64,000 nt of DNA from positions 59,180,938 through 59,244,937 of the forward strand of contig CM072812.1 of NCBI GenBank assembly GCA_037013495.1, written 5' to 3'. Within the stretch, counting starts at the first letter, position 1. Each line of letters begins with the position of its first letter. The notes under the pieces were generated by a model. It ran no database searches, was not told the origin of the DNA, and saw only the letters and a program-made list of their open reading frames with translations. Both the position numbers and the translations under genes were made by a program. Of the stretch, positions 14,601-28,800 are shown in pieces. This DNA is from Hippophae tibetana (lineage: Eukaryota > Streptophyta > Magnoliopsida > Rosales > Elaeagnaceae).

Positions 14601-17600
14601 AAATTGTGTATCGAAACTACTATTGTAATATATCAAATGGAAAGTTGTTTCGATTTCTAAAAATGCAATAAAAGCATCAGTTCTGTTCTCAAAATTTTTG
14701 AAAACAAATTCCATTTTTTATGCAACTTACAATATCTTAAAGTTTGTTAACAGCATATTGCGTTCTTTTCGGGTCTTGTTCTTTAGGGTTCTAATTTAAT
14801 AATCTAAGCCTCGTTCTATGTAATTCAATCGTTACTATTTGTTTGAGTTCCTAGGTTATTCACCTATAGTTTACACATAATTTAGAATGGGAGCTTTGGT
14901 TGTTGAAAATAGGTTATATGTCTTCATCTATCCTTTTTTGAATTTTAGAATTAAAAAAAATATTATTTAATTGTTTTCTACATTCTTGAGTGAAAAATCA
15001 TAGCAAAAAGCATGAAATTTTATCCTTCATCTCTTGTGTTTTCTATCAGTTTTGTTGTCGTTGGTTTCATCTTTGGATTTCCTTTTGTAGTTTTTCTACA
15101 AATTCTTCGTATCTTTTCTTTTTCGTTTTTTTATGTGTCCTAATCTATCTTTCTTCAAAAAAAAAAAATAGGAATGCTCAAGCATGTCACAATTTAAAAA
15201 AAAAGAAGTTATTAATTGGGGTTGCAACTTTAAACTTTTAAAATTTTCAAATCGTGTATCGAAACTACTATTGTAATATATCAAATGGAAAGTTGTTTCG
15301 ATTTCTAAAAATGCAATAAAAGCATCAGTTCTGTTCTCAAAATTTTTGAACCCAAATTCCATTTTTTATGCAACTTACAGTATATTAAAGTTTGTTCACA
15401 ACATATTGCGTTCTTTTCGGCTCTTGTTATTTAGGGTTCTAATTTAATCATCTTAGCCTCGTTCTATGTAATTCAATCGTTACTATTCATTTGAGTTCCT
15501 AGGTTATTCACCTATAGGTTACACATAATTTAGAATGGGAGCTTTGGTTGTTGAAAATAGGTTATATATCTTCATCTATCCTTTTTTGAATTTTAGAATT
15601 AAAAAAAATATTATTTAATTGTTTTCTACTTTCTTGAGTGAAAAATCATAGTAAAAATAATGAAATTTAATCCTTCATCTCTTGTGTTTTCTATCACTTT
15701 TGTTGTCGTTGGTTTCATCTTTGGATTTCCTTTTGTAGTTTTTCTACAAATTCTTCGTATCTTTTCTTTTTCTTTTTTTAATGTGTCCTAATCTATCTTT
15801 CTTCAAAAAAAAAAAATAGGAATGTTCAAGCATGTCACAATTTAAAAAAAAAGAAGTTATTAATTGGGGTTGCAACTTTAAAGTTTTAAAATTTTCAAAT
15901 CGTGTATCGAAACTACTATTGTAATATATCAAATGGAAAGTTGTTTCGATTTCTAAAAATGCAATAAAAGCATCAGTTCTGTTCTCAAAATTTTTGAACC
16001 CAAATTCCATTTTTTATGCAACTTACAATATCTTAAAGATTGTTCACAGCATATTGCATTCTTTTCGGGTCTTGTTCTTTAGGGTTCTAATTTAATCATC
16101 TTAGCCTCGTTCTATGTAATTCAATCGTTACTATTTGTTTGAGTTCCTAGGTTATTCACCTATAGGTTTCACATAATTTAGAATGGGAGCTTTGGTTGTT
16201 GAAAATAGGTTATATGTCTTCATCTTTCCTTTTTTGAATTTTAGAATTAAAAAAAATATTATTTAATTGTTTTCTACATTCTTGAGTGAAAAATCATAGC
16301 AAAAAGCATGAAATTTTATCCTTCATCTCTTGTGTTTTCTATCAGTTTTGTTGTCGTTGGTTTCATCTTTGGATTTCCTTTTGTAGTTTTTCTACAAATT
16401 CTTCGTATCTTTTCTTTTTCGTTTTTTTATGTGTCCTAATCTATCTTTCTTCAAAAAAAAAAAATAGGAATGCTCAAGCATGTCACAATTTTAAAAAAAA
16501 GAAGTTATTAATTGGGGTTGCAACTTTAAACTTTTAAAATTTTCAAATCGTGTATCGAAACTACTATTGTAATATATCAAATGGAAAGTTGTTTCGATTT
16601 CTAAAAATGCAATAAAAGCATCAGTTCTGTTCTCAAAATTTTTGAACCCAAATTTCATTTTTTATGCAACTTACAGTATATTAAAGTTTGTTCACAACAT
16701 ATTGCGTTCTTTTCGGCTCTTGTTATTTAGGGTTCTAATTTAATCATCTTAGCCTCGTTCTATGTAATTCAATCGTTACTATTCATTTGAGTTCCTAGGT
16801 TATTCACCTATAGGTTACACATAATTTAGAATGGGAGCTTTGGTTGTTGAAAATAGGTTATATATCTTCATCTATCCTTTTTTGAATTTTAGAATTAAAA
16901 AAAATATTATTTAATTGTTTTCTACTTTCTTGAGTGAAAAATCATAGTAAAAATAATGAAATTTAATCCTTCATCTCTTGTGTTTTCTATCACTTTTGTT
17001 GTCGTTGGTTTCATCTTTGGATTTCCTTTTGTAGTTTTTCTACAAATTCTTCGTATCTTTTCTTTTTCTTTTTTTAATGTGTCCTAATCTATCTTTCTTC
17101 AAAAAAAAAAATAGGAATGTTCAAGCATGTCACAATTTAAAAAAAAAGAAGTTATTAATTGGGGTTGCAACTTTAAACTTTTAAAATTTTCAAATCGTGT
17201 ATCGAAACTACTATTGTAATATATCAAATGGAAAGTTGTTTCGATTTCTAAAAATGCAATAAAAGCATCAGTTCTGTTCTCAAAATTTTTGAACCCAAAT
17301 TCCATTTTTTATGCAACTTACAATATCTTAAAGTTTGTTCACAGCATATTGCATTCTTTTCGGGTCTTGTTCTTTAGGGTTCTAATTTAATCATCTTAGC
17401 CTCGTTCTATGTAATTCAATCGTTACTATTTGTTTGAGTTCCTAGGTTATTCACCTATAGGTTTCACATAATTTAGAATGGGAGCTTTGGTTGTTGAAAA
17501 TAGGTTATATGTCTTCATCTTTCCTTTTTTGAATTTTAGAATTAAAAAAAATATTATTTAATTGTTTTCTACATTCTTGAGTGAAAAATCATAGCAAAAA

Positions 17601-20600
17601 GCATGAAATTTTATCCTTCATCTCTTGTGTTTTCTATCAGTTTTGTTGTCGTTGGTTTCATCTTCGGATTTCCTTTTGTAGTTTTTCTACAAATTCTTCG
17701 TATCTTTTCTTTTTCGTTTTTTTATGTGTCCTAATCTATCTTTCTTCAAAAAAAAAAAATTGGAATGCTCAAGCATGTCACAATTTAAAAAAAAAGAAGT
17801 TATTAATTGGGGTTGCAACTTTAAACTTTTAAAATTTTCAAATCGTGTATCGAAACTACTATTGTAATATATCAAATGGAAAGTTGTTTCGATTTCTAAA
17901 AATGCAATAAAAGCATCAGTTCTGTTCTCAAAATTTTTGAACCCAAATTCCATTTTTTATGCAACTTACAGTATATTAAAGTTTGTTCACAGCATATTGC
18001 CTTCTTTTCGGCTCTTGTTATTTAGGGTTCTAATTTAATCATCTTAGCCTCGTTCTATGTAATTCAATCGTTACTATTCATTTGAGTTCCTAGGTTATTC
18101 ACCTATAGGTTACACATAATTTTGAATGTGAGTTTTGGTTGTTGAAAATAGGTTATATGTCTTCATCTATCTTTTTGTGAATTTTTTGAATTAAAAAAAT
18201 TATTATTTAATTGTTTTCTACTTTTTTGAGTGAAAAATCATAGTAAAAACAATGAAATTTAATCCTTCATCTCTTGTGTTTTCTTTCAATTTTGTTATCG
18301 TTGTTTTCATCTTTGGATTTCCTTTTGTAGTTTTTCTACAAATTCTTCGTATATTTTCCTTTTCTTTTTTTTATGTGTCCTAAGCTATCTTTCTTCAAAA
18401 AAAAAATAGGAATGCTCAAGCATGTCACAATTTTACAAAAAAAAAGTTATTAATTGGGGTTGCAACTTTAAACTTTTAAAATTTCCAAATCGTGTATCGA
18501 AACTACTATTATAATATATCAAATGGAAAGTTGTTTCGATTTCTAAAAATGCAATAAAAGCATCAGTTCTGTTCTCAAAATTTTTGAACCCAAATTCCAT
18601 TTTTTATGCAACTTACAATATCTTAAAGTTTGTTCACAACATATTGCGTTCTTTTCGGCTCTTGTTCTTTAGGGTTCTAATTTAATCATCTTAGCCTCGT
18701 TCTATGTAATTCAATCGTTACTATTTGTTTGAGTTCCTAGGTTATTCACCTATAGGTTTCACATAATTTAGAATGGGAGCTTTGGTTGTTGAAAATAGGT
18801 TATATGTCTTCATCTTTCCTTTTTTGAATTTTAGAATTAAAAAAAATATTATTTAATTGTTTTCTACATTCTTGAGTGAAAAATCATAGCAAAAAGCATG
18901 AAATTTTATCCTTCATCTCTTGTGTTTTCTATCAGTTTTGTTGTCGTTGTTTTCATCTTTGGATTTCCTTTTGTAGTTTTTCTACAAATTCTTCGTATCT
19001 TTTCTTTTTCGTTTTTTTATGTGTCCTAATCTATCTTTCTTCAAAAAAAAAAAAATAGGAATGCTCAAGCATGTCACAATTTAAAAAAAAAGAAGTTATT
19101 AATTGGGGTTGCAACTTTAAACTTTTAAAATTTTCAAATCGTGTATCGAAACTACTATTGTAATATATCAAATGGAAAGTTGTTTCGATTTCTAAAAATG
19201 CAATAAAAGCATCAGTTCTGTTCTCAAAATTTTTGAACCCAAATTTCATTTTTTATGCAACTTACAGTATATTAAAGTTTGTTCACAACATATTGCGTTC
19301 TTTTCGGCTCTTGTTATTTAGGGTTCTAATTTAATCATCTTAGCCTCGTTCTATGTAATTTAATCGTTACTATTCATTTGAGTTCCTAGGTTATTCACCT
19401 ATAGGTTACACATAATTTAGAATGGGAGCTTTGGTTGTTGAAAATAGGTTATATATCTTCATCTATCCTTTTTTGAATTTTAGAATTAAAAAAAATATTA
19501 TTTAATTGTTTTCTACTTTCTTGAGTGAAAAATCATAGTAAAAATAATGAAATTTAATCCTTCATCTCTTGTGTTTTCTATCACTTTTGTTGTCGTTGGT
19601 TTCATCTTTGGATTTCCTTTTGTAGTTTTTCTACAAATTCTTCGTATCTTTTCTTTTTCTTTTTTTAATGTGTCCTAATCTATCTTTCTTCAAAAAAAAA
19701 ATAGGAATGTTCAAGCATGTCACAATTTAAAAAAAAAGAAGTTATTAATTGGGGTTGCAACTTTAAACTTTTAAAATTTTCAAATCGTGTATCGAAACTA
19801 CTATTGTAATATATCAAATGGAAAGTTGTTTCGATTTCTAAAAATGCAATAAAAGCATCAGTTCTGTTCTCAAAATTTTTGAACCCAAATTCCATTTTTT
19901 ATGCAACTTACAATATCTTAAAGTTTGTTCACAGCATATTGCATTCTTTTCGGGTCTTGTTCTTTAGGGTTCTAATTTAATCATCTTAGCCTCGTTCTAT
20001 GTAATTCAATCGTTACTATTTGTTTGAGTTCCTAGGTTATTCACCTATAGGTTTCACATAATTTAGAATGGGAGCTTTGGTTGTTGAAAATAGGTTATAT
20101 GTCTTCATCTTTCCTTTTTTGAATTTTAGAATTAAAAAAAATATTATTTAATTGTTTTCTACATTCTTGAGTGAAAAATCATAGCAAAAAGCATGAAATT
20201 TTATCCTTCATCTCTTGTGTTTTCTATCAGTTTTGTTGTCGTTGGTTTAATCTTTGGATTTCCTTTTGTAGTTTTTCTACAAATTCTTCGTATCTTTTCT
20301 TTTTCGTTTTTTTATGTGTCCTAATCTATCTTTCTTCAAAAAAAAAAATAGGAATGCTCAAGCATGTCACAATTTTAAAAAGAAGAAGTTATTAATTGGG
20401 GTTGCAACTTTAAACTTTTAAAATTTTCAAATCGTGTATCGAAACTACTATTGTAATATATCAAATGGAAAGTTGTTTCGATTTCTAAAAATGCAATAAA
20501 AGCATCAGTTCTGTTCTCAAAATTTTTGAACCCAAATTCCATTTTTTATGCAACTTACAGTATATTAAAGTTTGTTCACAGCATATTGCCTTCTTTTCGG

Positions 20601-20701
20601 CTCTTGTTATTTAGGGTTCTAATTTAATCATCTTAGCCTCGTTCTATGTAATTCAATCGTTACTATTTGTTTGAGTTCCTAGGTTATTCACCTATAGGTT
20701 A
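10994..20701. repeat. Higher-order repeat block, 2-mer (about 1,295 bp)
   Basis: Monomer starts: 10994, 11640, 12286, 12933, 13580, 14227, 14874, 15522, 16170, 16818, 17465, 18113, 18760, 19409, 20055. Two types alternate: one with catagcaaaaagcatg, and one with agtaaaaataatg plus ctatcacttttg. The offset is 1,294-1,296 bp (12286/13580/14874/16170/17465, and 18760/20055). The run is broken at 18113 by a C-type monomer (gaatgtgagttttgg) and then resumes. This is the most homogenised part of the window. Several copies differ only in A-run length or by a handful of substitutions. Confidence 0.9.
12933..13579. repeat. Representative satellite monomer (647 bp)
   Basis: Chosen as a typical unit for describing the family. 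From the left it holds the AATGGGAGCTTTGGTTG start block, an A-run and TTTAATTG block, the TTCATCTCTTGTGTTTTC block, the TTTGTAG-TTTTT-CTACAAA dyad, the TCTTTCTTC-A(n) run, a second A-run before GAAGTTATTAATTGGGG, the TTTCGATTTCTAAAAATGCAATAAAAG block, the TTTTTATGCAACTTAC block, the TTTAGGG heptamer and the final TTCCTAGGTTATTCACCTATAGG block. No promoter, tRNA-like box or coding frame is convincing within it. Confidence 0.85.
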
Positions 20702-23700
20702 CACATAATTTTGAATGGGAGCTTTCGTTGTTGAAAATAGGTTATATATCTTCATCTATCCTTTTTTGAATTTTAGAATTAAAAAAAATATTATTTAATT
20801 GTTTTCTACTTTCTTGAGTGAAAAATCATAGTAAAAATAATGAAATTTAATCCTTCATCTTTTGTGTTTTCTATCAGTTTTGTTGTCGTTGGTTTCATCT
20901 TTGGATTTCCTTTTGTAGTTTTTCTACAAATTCTTCGTATCTTTTCGTTTTCGTTTTTTTATGTGTCCTAATCTATCTTTCTTCAAAAAAAAAAAAGGAA
21001 TGCTCAAGCATGTCACAATTTTAAAAAAAAGAAGTTATTAATTGGGGTTGCAACTTTAAACTTTTAAAATTTTCAAATCGTGTATCGAAACTACTATTGT
21101 AATATATCAAATGGAAAGTTGTTTCGATTTCTAAAAATGCAATAAAAGCATCAGTTCTGTTCTCAAAATTTTTGAACCCAAATTCCATTTTTTATGCAAC
21201 TTACAATATCTTAAAGTTTGTTCACAGCATATTGCGTTCTTTTCGGCTCTTGTTCTTTAGGGTTCTAATTTAATCATCTTAGCCTCGTTCTATGTAATTC
21301 AATCGTTACTATTTGTTTGAGTTCCTAGGTTATTCACCTATAGGTTTCACATAATTTAGAATGGGAGCTTTGGTTGTTGAAAATAGGTTATATGTCTTCA
21401 TCTTTCCTTTTTTGAATTTTAGAATTAAAAAAAATATTATTTAATTGTTTTCTACATTCTTGAGTGAAAAATCATAGCAAAAAGCATGAAATTTTATCCT
21501 TCATCTCTTGTGTTTTCTATCAGTTTTGTTGTCGTTGGTTTCATCTTTGGATTTCCTTTTGTAGTTTTTCTACAAATTCTTCGTATCTTTTCTTTTTCGT
21601 TTTTTTATGTGTCCTAATCTATCTTTCTTCAAAAAAAAAAAAATAGGAATGCTCAAGCATGTCACAATTTAAAAAAAAAGAAGTTATTAATTGGGGTTGC
21701 AACTTTAAACTTTTAAAATTTTCAAATCGTGTATCGAAACTACTATTGTAATATATCAAATGGAAAGTTGTTTCGATTTCTAAAAATGCAATAAAAGCAT
21801 CAGTTCTGTTCTCAAAATTTTTGAACCCAAATTCCATTTTTTATGCAACTTACAGTATATTAAAGTTTGTTCACAGCATATTGCCTTCTTTTCGGCTCTT
21901 GTTATTTAGGGTTCTAATTTAATCATCTTAGCCTCGTTCTATGTAATTCAATCGTTACTATTCATTTGAGTTCCTAGGTTATTCACCTATAGGTTACACA
22001 TAATTTTGAATGTGAGTTTTGGTTGTTGAAAATAGGTTATATGTCTTCATCTATCTTTTTGTGAATTTTTTGAATTAAAAAAATTATTATTTAATTGTTT
22101 TCTACTTTTTTGAGTGAAAAATCATAGTAAAAACAATGAAATTTAATCCTTCATCTCTTGTGTTTTCTTTCAATTTTGTTATCGTTGTTTTCATCTTTGG
22201 ATTTCCTTTTGTAGTTTTTCTACAAATTCTTCGTATATTTTCCTTTTCTTTTTTTTATGTGTCCTAAGCTATCTTTCTTCAAAAAAAAAATAGGAATGCT
22301 CAAGCATGTCACAATTTTACAAAAAAAAAGTTATTAATTGGGGTTGCAACTTTAAACTTTTAAAATTTCCAAATCGTGTATCGAAACTACTATTATAATA
22401 TATCAAATGGAAAGTTGTTTCGATTTCTAAAAATGCAATAAAAGCATCAGTTCTGTTCTCAAAATTTTTGAACCCAAATTCCATTTTTTATGCAACTTAC
22501 AATATCTTAAAGTTTGTTCACAACATATTGCGTTCTTTTCGGCTCTTGTTCTTTAGGGTTCTAATTTAATCATCTTAGCATCGTTCTATGTAATTCAATC
22601 GTTACTATTTGTTTGAGTTCCTAGGTTATTCACCTATAGGTTACACATAATTTTGAATGGGAGCTTTCGTTGTTGAAAATAGGTTATATATCTTCATCTA
22701 TCCTTTTTTGAATTTTAGAATTAAAAAAAATATTATTTAATTGTTTTCTACTTTCTTGAGTGAAAAATCATAGTAAAAATAATGAAATTTAATCCTTCAT
22801 CTCTTGTGTTTTCTATCAGTTTTGTTGTCGTTGGTTTCATCTTTGGATTTCCTTTTGTAGTTTTTCTACAAATTCTTCGTATCTTTTCGTTTTCGTTTTT
22901 TTATGTGTCCTAATCTATCTTTCTTCAAAAAAAAAAAAGGAATGCTCAAGCATGTCACAATTTTAAAAAAAAGAAGTTATTAATTGGGGTTGCAACTTTA
23001 AACTTTTAAAATTTTCAAATCGTGTATCGAAACTACTATTGTAATATTTCAAATGGAAAGTTGTTTCGATTTCTAAAAATGCAATAAAAGCATCAGTTCT
23101 GTTCTCAAAATTTTTGAACCCAAATTCCATTTTTTATGCAACTTACAATATCTTAAAGTTTGTTCACAGCATATTGCGTTCTTTTCGGCTCTTGTTCTTT
23201 AGGGTTCTAATTTAATCATCTTAGCCTCGTTCTATGTAATTCAATCGTTACTATTTGTTTGAGTTCCTAGGTTATTCACCTATAGGTTTCACATAATTTA
23301 GAATGGGAGCTTGGGTTGTTGAAAATAGGTTATATGTCTTCATCTATCCTTTTTTGAATTTTAGAATTAAAAAAAATATTATTTAATTGTTTTCTACTTT
23401 CTTGAGTGAAACATCATAGTAAAAAGTATGAAATTTAATCCTTCATCTCTTGTGTTTTCTTTCAATTTTGTCGTTGTTGTTTTAATCTTTGGATTTGCTT
23501 TCGTAGTTTTTCTTCAAATTCTTCGTATCTTTTCTTTTGCTTTTTTTATGTGTCCTAATCTATCTTTCTTCTTCTACAAAATAGGAATGCTGCAGCATGT
23601 CACAATTTAAAAAAAAGAAGTTATTAATTGGGGTTGCAACTTTAAACTTTTAAAATTTCCAAATTGTGTATCGAAACTACTATTGTAATATATCTAATGG

Positions 23701-25878
23701 AAAGTTGTTTCGATTTCTAAAAATGCAATAAAAGCATCAGTTCTGTTCTCAAAATTTTTGAAAACAAATTCCATTTTATATGCAACTTACAATATCTTAA
23801 AGTTTGTTAACAGCATATTGCGTTCTTTTCGGCTCTTGTTCTTTAGGGTTCTAATTTAATAATCTAAGCCTCGTTCTATGTAATTCAATCGTTACTATTT
23901 GTTTGAGTTCCTAGGTTATTCACCTATAGTTTACACATAATTTAGAATGGGAGCTTTGGTTGTTGAAAATAGGTTATATGTCTTCATCTATCCTTTTTTG
24001 AATTTTAGAATTAAAAAAAAATATTATTTAATTGTTTTCTACATTCTTGAGTGAAAAATCATAGCAAAAAGCATGAAATTTTATCCTTCATCTCTTGTGT
24101 TTTCTATCAGTTTTGTTATCGTTGGTTTCATCTTTGGATTTCCTTTTGTAGTTTTTCTACAAATTCTTCGTATCTTTTCTTTTTCGTTTTTTTATGTGTC
24201 CTAATCTATCTTTCTTCAAAAAAAAATAGGAATGCTCAAGCATGTCACAATTTTTAAAAAAAGAAGTTATTAATTGGGGTTGCAACTTTAAACTTTTAAA
24301 ATTTTCAAATCGTGTATCGAAACTACTATTGTAATATATCAAATGAAAAGTTGTTTCGATTTCTAAAAATGCAATAAAAGCATCAGTTCTGTTCTCAAAA
24401 TTTTTGAACCCAAATTCCATTTTTTATGCAACTTACAGTATATTGAAGTTTGTTCACAGCATATTGCGTTCTTTTCGGCTCTTGTTATTTAGGGTTCTAA
24501 TTTAATCATCTTAGCCTCGTTCTATGTAATTCAATCGTTACTATTCATTTGAGTTCCTAGGTTATTCACCTATAGGTTACACATAATTTTGAATGTGAGT
24601 TTTGGTTGTTGAAAATAGGTTATATGTCTTCATCTATCTTTTTGTGAATTTTTTGAATTAAAAAAATTATTATTTAATTGTTTTCTACTTTTTTGAGTAA
24701 AAAATCATAGTAAAAACAATGAAATTTAATCCTTCATCTCTTGTGTTTTCTTTCAATTTTGTTATCGTTGTTTTCATCTTTGGATTTCATTTTGTAGTTT
24801 TTCTACAAATTCTTCGTATATTTTCCTTTTCTTTTTTTTATGTGTCCTAAGCTATCTTTCTTCAAAAAAAAAAAAATAGGAATGCTCAAGCATGTCACAA
24901 TTTAACAAAAAAAAGTTATTAATTGGGGTTGCAACTTTAAACTTTTAAAATTTCCAAATCGTGTATCCAAACTACTATTATAATATATCAAATGGAAAGT
25001 TGTTTCGATTTCTATAAATGCAATAAAAGCATCAGTTCTGTTCTCAAAATTTTTGAACCCAAATTCCATTTTTTATGCAACTTACAATATCTTAAAGTTT
25101 GTTAACAGCATATTGCGTTCTTTTCGGCTCTTGTTCTTTAGGGTTCTAATTTAATCATCTTAGCCTCGTTCTATGTAATTCAATCGTTACTATTTGTTTG
25201 AGTTCCTAGGTTATTCACCTATAGGTTACACATAATTTTGAATGGGAGCTTTCGTTGTTGAAAATAGGTTATATATCTTCATCTATCCTTTTTTGAATTT
25301 TAGAATTAAAAAAAATATTATTTAATTGTTTTCTACTTTCTTGAGTGAAAAATCATAGTAAAAATAATGAAATTTAATCCTTCATCTCTTGTGTTTTCTA
25401 TCAGTTTTGTTGTCGTTGGTTTCATCTTTGGATTTCCTTTTGTAGTTTTTCTACAAATTCTTCGCATCTTTTCGTTTTCGTTTTTTTATGTGTCCTAATC
25501 TATCTTTCTTCAAAAAAAAAAAAATAGGAATGCTCAAGCATGTCACAATTTAAAAAAAAAAGAAGTTATTAATTGGGGTTGCAACTTTAAACTTTTAAAA
25601 TTTTCAAATCGTGTATCGAAACTACTATTGTAATATATCAAATGGAAATTTGTTTCGATTTCTAAAAATGCAATAAAAGCATCAGTTCTGTTCTCAAAAT
25701 ATTTGAACCCAAATTCCATTTTTTATGCAACTTACAATATCTTAAAGTTTGTTCACATCATATTGCGTTCTTTTCGGCTCTTGTTCTTTAGGGTTCTAAT
25801 TTAATCATCTTAGCCTCGTTCTATGTAATTCAATCGTTACCATTTGTTTGAGTTCCTATGTTATTCACCTATAGGTTA
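20702..25878. repeat. Satellite block with partial 4-mer repetition (about 2,586 bp)
   Basis: Monomer starts: 20702, 21348, 21997, 22644, 23290, 23934, 24580, 25229. The order of types is: gagctttcgttg, catagcaaaaagc, C-type with gaatgtgag, gagctttcgttg, agcttgggttg, catagcaaaaagc, C-type with gaatgtgag, gagctttcgttg. The offsets 21348/23934, 21997/24580 and 22644/25229 are each 2,583-2,586 bp. The C-type monomer with the rare gaatgtgag also matches 18113, six monomers before 21997. The block therefore shares ancestry with the preceding one. Confidence 0.78.
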
Positions 25879-28800
25879 CACATAATTTAGAATGGGAGCT
25901 TTGGTTGTTGAAAATAGGTTATATGTCTTCATCTATCCTTTTTTGAATTTTAGAATTAAAAAATTTTTTATTTAATTCGTTTCTACTTTCTTGAGTGAAA
26001 AATCGTAGTAAAAATATTGAAATTTAATCCTTCATCTCTTGTCTTTTCTATCAGTTTTTTTGTCGTTGGTTTCATCTCTAGATTTCCTTTTGTAGTTTTT
26101 CTACAAATTCTTCGTATCTTTTCTTTTTCTTTTTTTTTATGTGTCCTAATCTATCTTTCTTCAAAAAAAAAATAGGAATGCTCAAGCATGTCACAATTTA
26201 AAAAAAAAGAAGTTATTAATTGGGGTTGCAACTTTAAATTTTTAAAATTTCCAAATCGTGTATCGAAAACTACTATTGTAATATATCAAATGGAAAGTTG
26301 TTTCGATTTCTAAAAATGCAATAAAAGCATCAGTTCTGTTCTCAAAATTTTTGAACCCAAATTCCATTTTTTATGCAACTTACCAATATCTTGAATTTTG
26401 TTAACACCATATTGTATTGTTTTCGGCTATTGTTCTTTAGGGTTATAATTTAATCATCTGAGCCTCGTTTTATGTAATTCAATCGTTACTATTTATTTGA
26501 GTTCATAGGTTATTCACCTATACGTTAGACATAATTTATAATGGGAGGTTTGATTGTTGAAAATAGGTTATATGTCTTCATCTATCCTTTTTTGAATTTT
26601 AGAATTAAAAAAATTATTATTTAATTGTTTTCTACTTTCTTGAGTGAAAAATCATAGCAAAAAGCATGAAATTTTATCCTTCATCTCTTGTGTTTTCTAT
26701 CAGTTTTGTTGTCGTTGGTTTCATCTTTGGATTTCCTTTTGTAGTTGTTCTACAAATTCTTCGTATCTTTTCTTTTTCGTTTTTTTATGTGTCCTAATCT
26801 ATCTTTCTTCAAAAAAAAATAGGAATGCTCAAGCATGTCACAATTTAAAAAAAAAGAAGTTATTAATTGGGGTTGCAACTTTAAACTTTTAAAATTTCCA
26901 AATCGTGTATCGAAACTACTATTATAATATATCAAATGGAAAGTTGTTTCGATTTCTAAAAATGCAATAAAAGCATCAGTTCTGTTCTCAAAATTTTTGA
27001 ACCCAAATTCCATTTTTATGCAACTTACAATATCTTAAAGTTTGTTCACAGCATATTGCGTTCTTTTCGGCTCTTGTTCTTTAGGGTTCTAATTTAATCA
27101 TCTTAGCCTCGTTCTATGTAATTCAATCGTTACTATTTGTTTGAGTTCCTAGGTTATTGACCTATAGGTTACACATAATTTAGAATGAGAGCTTTGGTGG
27201 TTGAAAATAGGTTATATATCTTCATCTATCCTTTTTTGAATTTTAGAATTAAAAAAAATATTATTTAATTGTTTTCTACTTTCTTGGGTGAAAAATCATA
27301 GTAAAAACAATGAAATTTAATCCTTCATCTATTGTGTTTTCTTTCAATTTTGTTATCGTTGTTTTCATCTTTGGATTTCCTTTTCTTTTTTTTATGTGTC
27401 CTAAGCTATCTTTCTTCAAAAAAAAAAATAGGAATGCTCAAGCATGTCATAATTTAACAAAAAAAAAGTTATTAATTGGGCTTGCAACTTTAAACTTTTA
27501 AAATTTCCAAATCGTGTATCGAAACTACTATTATAATATATCAAATTAAAAGTTGTTTCGATTTCTAAAAATGCAATAAAAGCATCAGTTCTGTTCTCAA
27601 AAGTTTTGAACCCAAATTCCATTTTTTATGCAACTTACAATATCTTAAAGTTTGTTCCCAGCATATTGCGTTCTTTTTGGCTCTTGTTCTTTAGGGTTCT
27701 AATTTAATCATCTTAGCCTCGTTCTATGTAATTCAATCGTTACTATTTGTTTGAGTTCCTAGGTTATTCACCTATAGGTTACACATAATTTAGAATGGGA
27801 GCTTTGGTTGTTGAAAATAGGTTATATATCTTCATCTATCCTTTTTTGAATTTTAGAATTAAAAAAAATATTATTTAATTGTTTTCTACTTTCTTGAGTT
27901 AAAAATCATAGTAAAAATAATGAAATTTAATCCTTCATCTCTTGTGTTTTCTATCAGTTTTGTTGTCGTTGGTTTCATCTTTGGATTTCCTTTTGTAGTT
28001 TTTCTACAAATTCTTCGTATCTTTTCTTTTTCTTTTTTTAATGTGTCCTAATCTATCTTTCTTCAAAAAAAAAATAGGAATGTTCAAGCATGTCACAATT
28101 TAAAAAAAAAGAAGTTATTAATTGGGGTTGCAACTTTAAACTTTTAAAATTTTCAAATCGTGTATCGAAACTACTATTTTAATATATCAAATGGATAGTT
28201 GCTTCGATTTCTAAAAATGCAATAAAAGCATCAATTCTGTTCTCAAAATTTTTGAACCCAAATTCCATTTTTTATGCAACTTACAATATCTTAAAGTGTG
28301 TTCACAGCATATTGCGTTCTTTTCGGCTCTTGTTCTTTAGGGTTCTAATTTAATCATCTTAGCCTCGTTCTATGTAATTCAATCGTTATTATTTGTTTGA
28401 GTTCCTAGGTTATTCACCTATAGGTTTCACATAATTTAGAATGGGAGCTTGGGTTGTTGAAAATAGGTTATATGTCTTCATCTATCCTTTTTTGAATTTT
28501 AGAATTAAAAAAAATATTATTTAATTGGTTTCTACTTTCTTGAATGAAACATCATAGTAAAAAGCATGAAATTTAATCCTTCATCTCTTGTGTTTTCTTT
28601 CAATTTTGTCATCATTGTTTTAATCTTTGGATTTGCTTTCGTAGTTTTTCTTCAAATTCTTCGTATCTTTTCTTTTGCTTTTTTTTATGTGTCCTAATCT
28701 ATCTTTCTTCTTCTACAAAATAGGAGTGCTGCAGCATGTCACAATTTAAAAAAAAGAAGTTATTAATTGGGGTTGCAACTTTAAATTTTTAAAATTTCCA

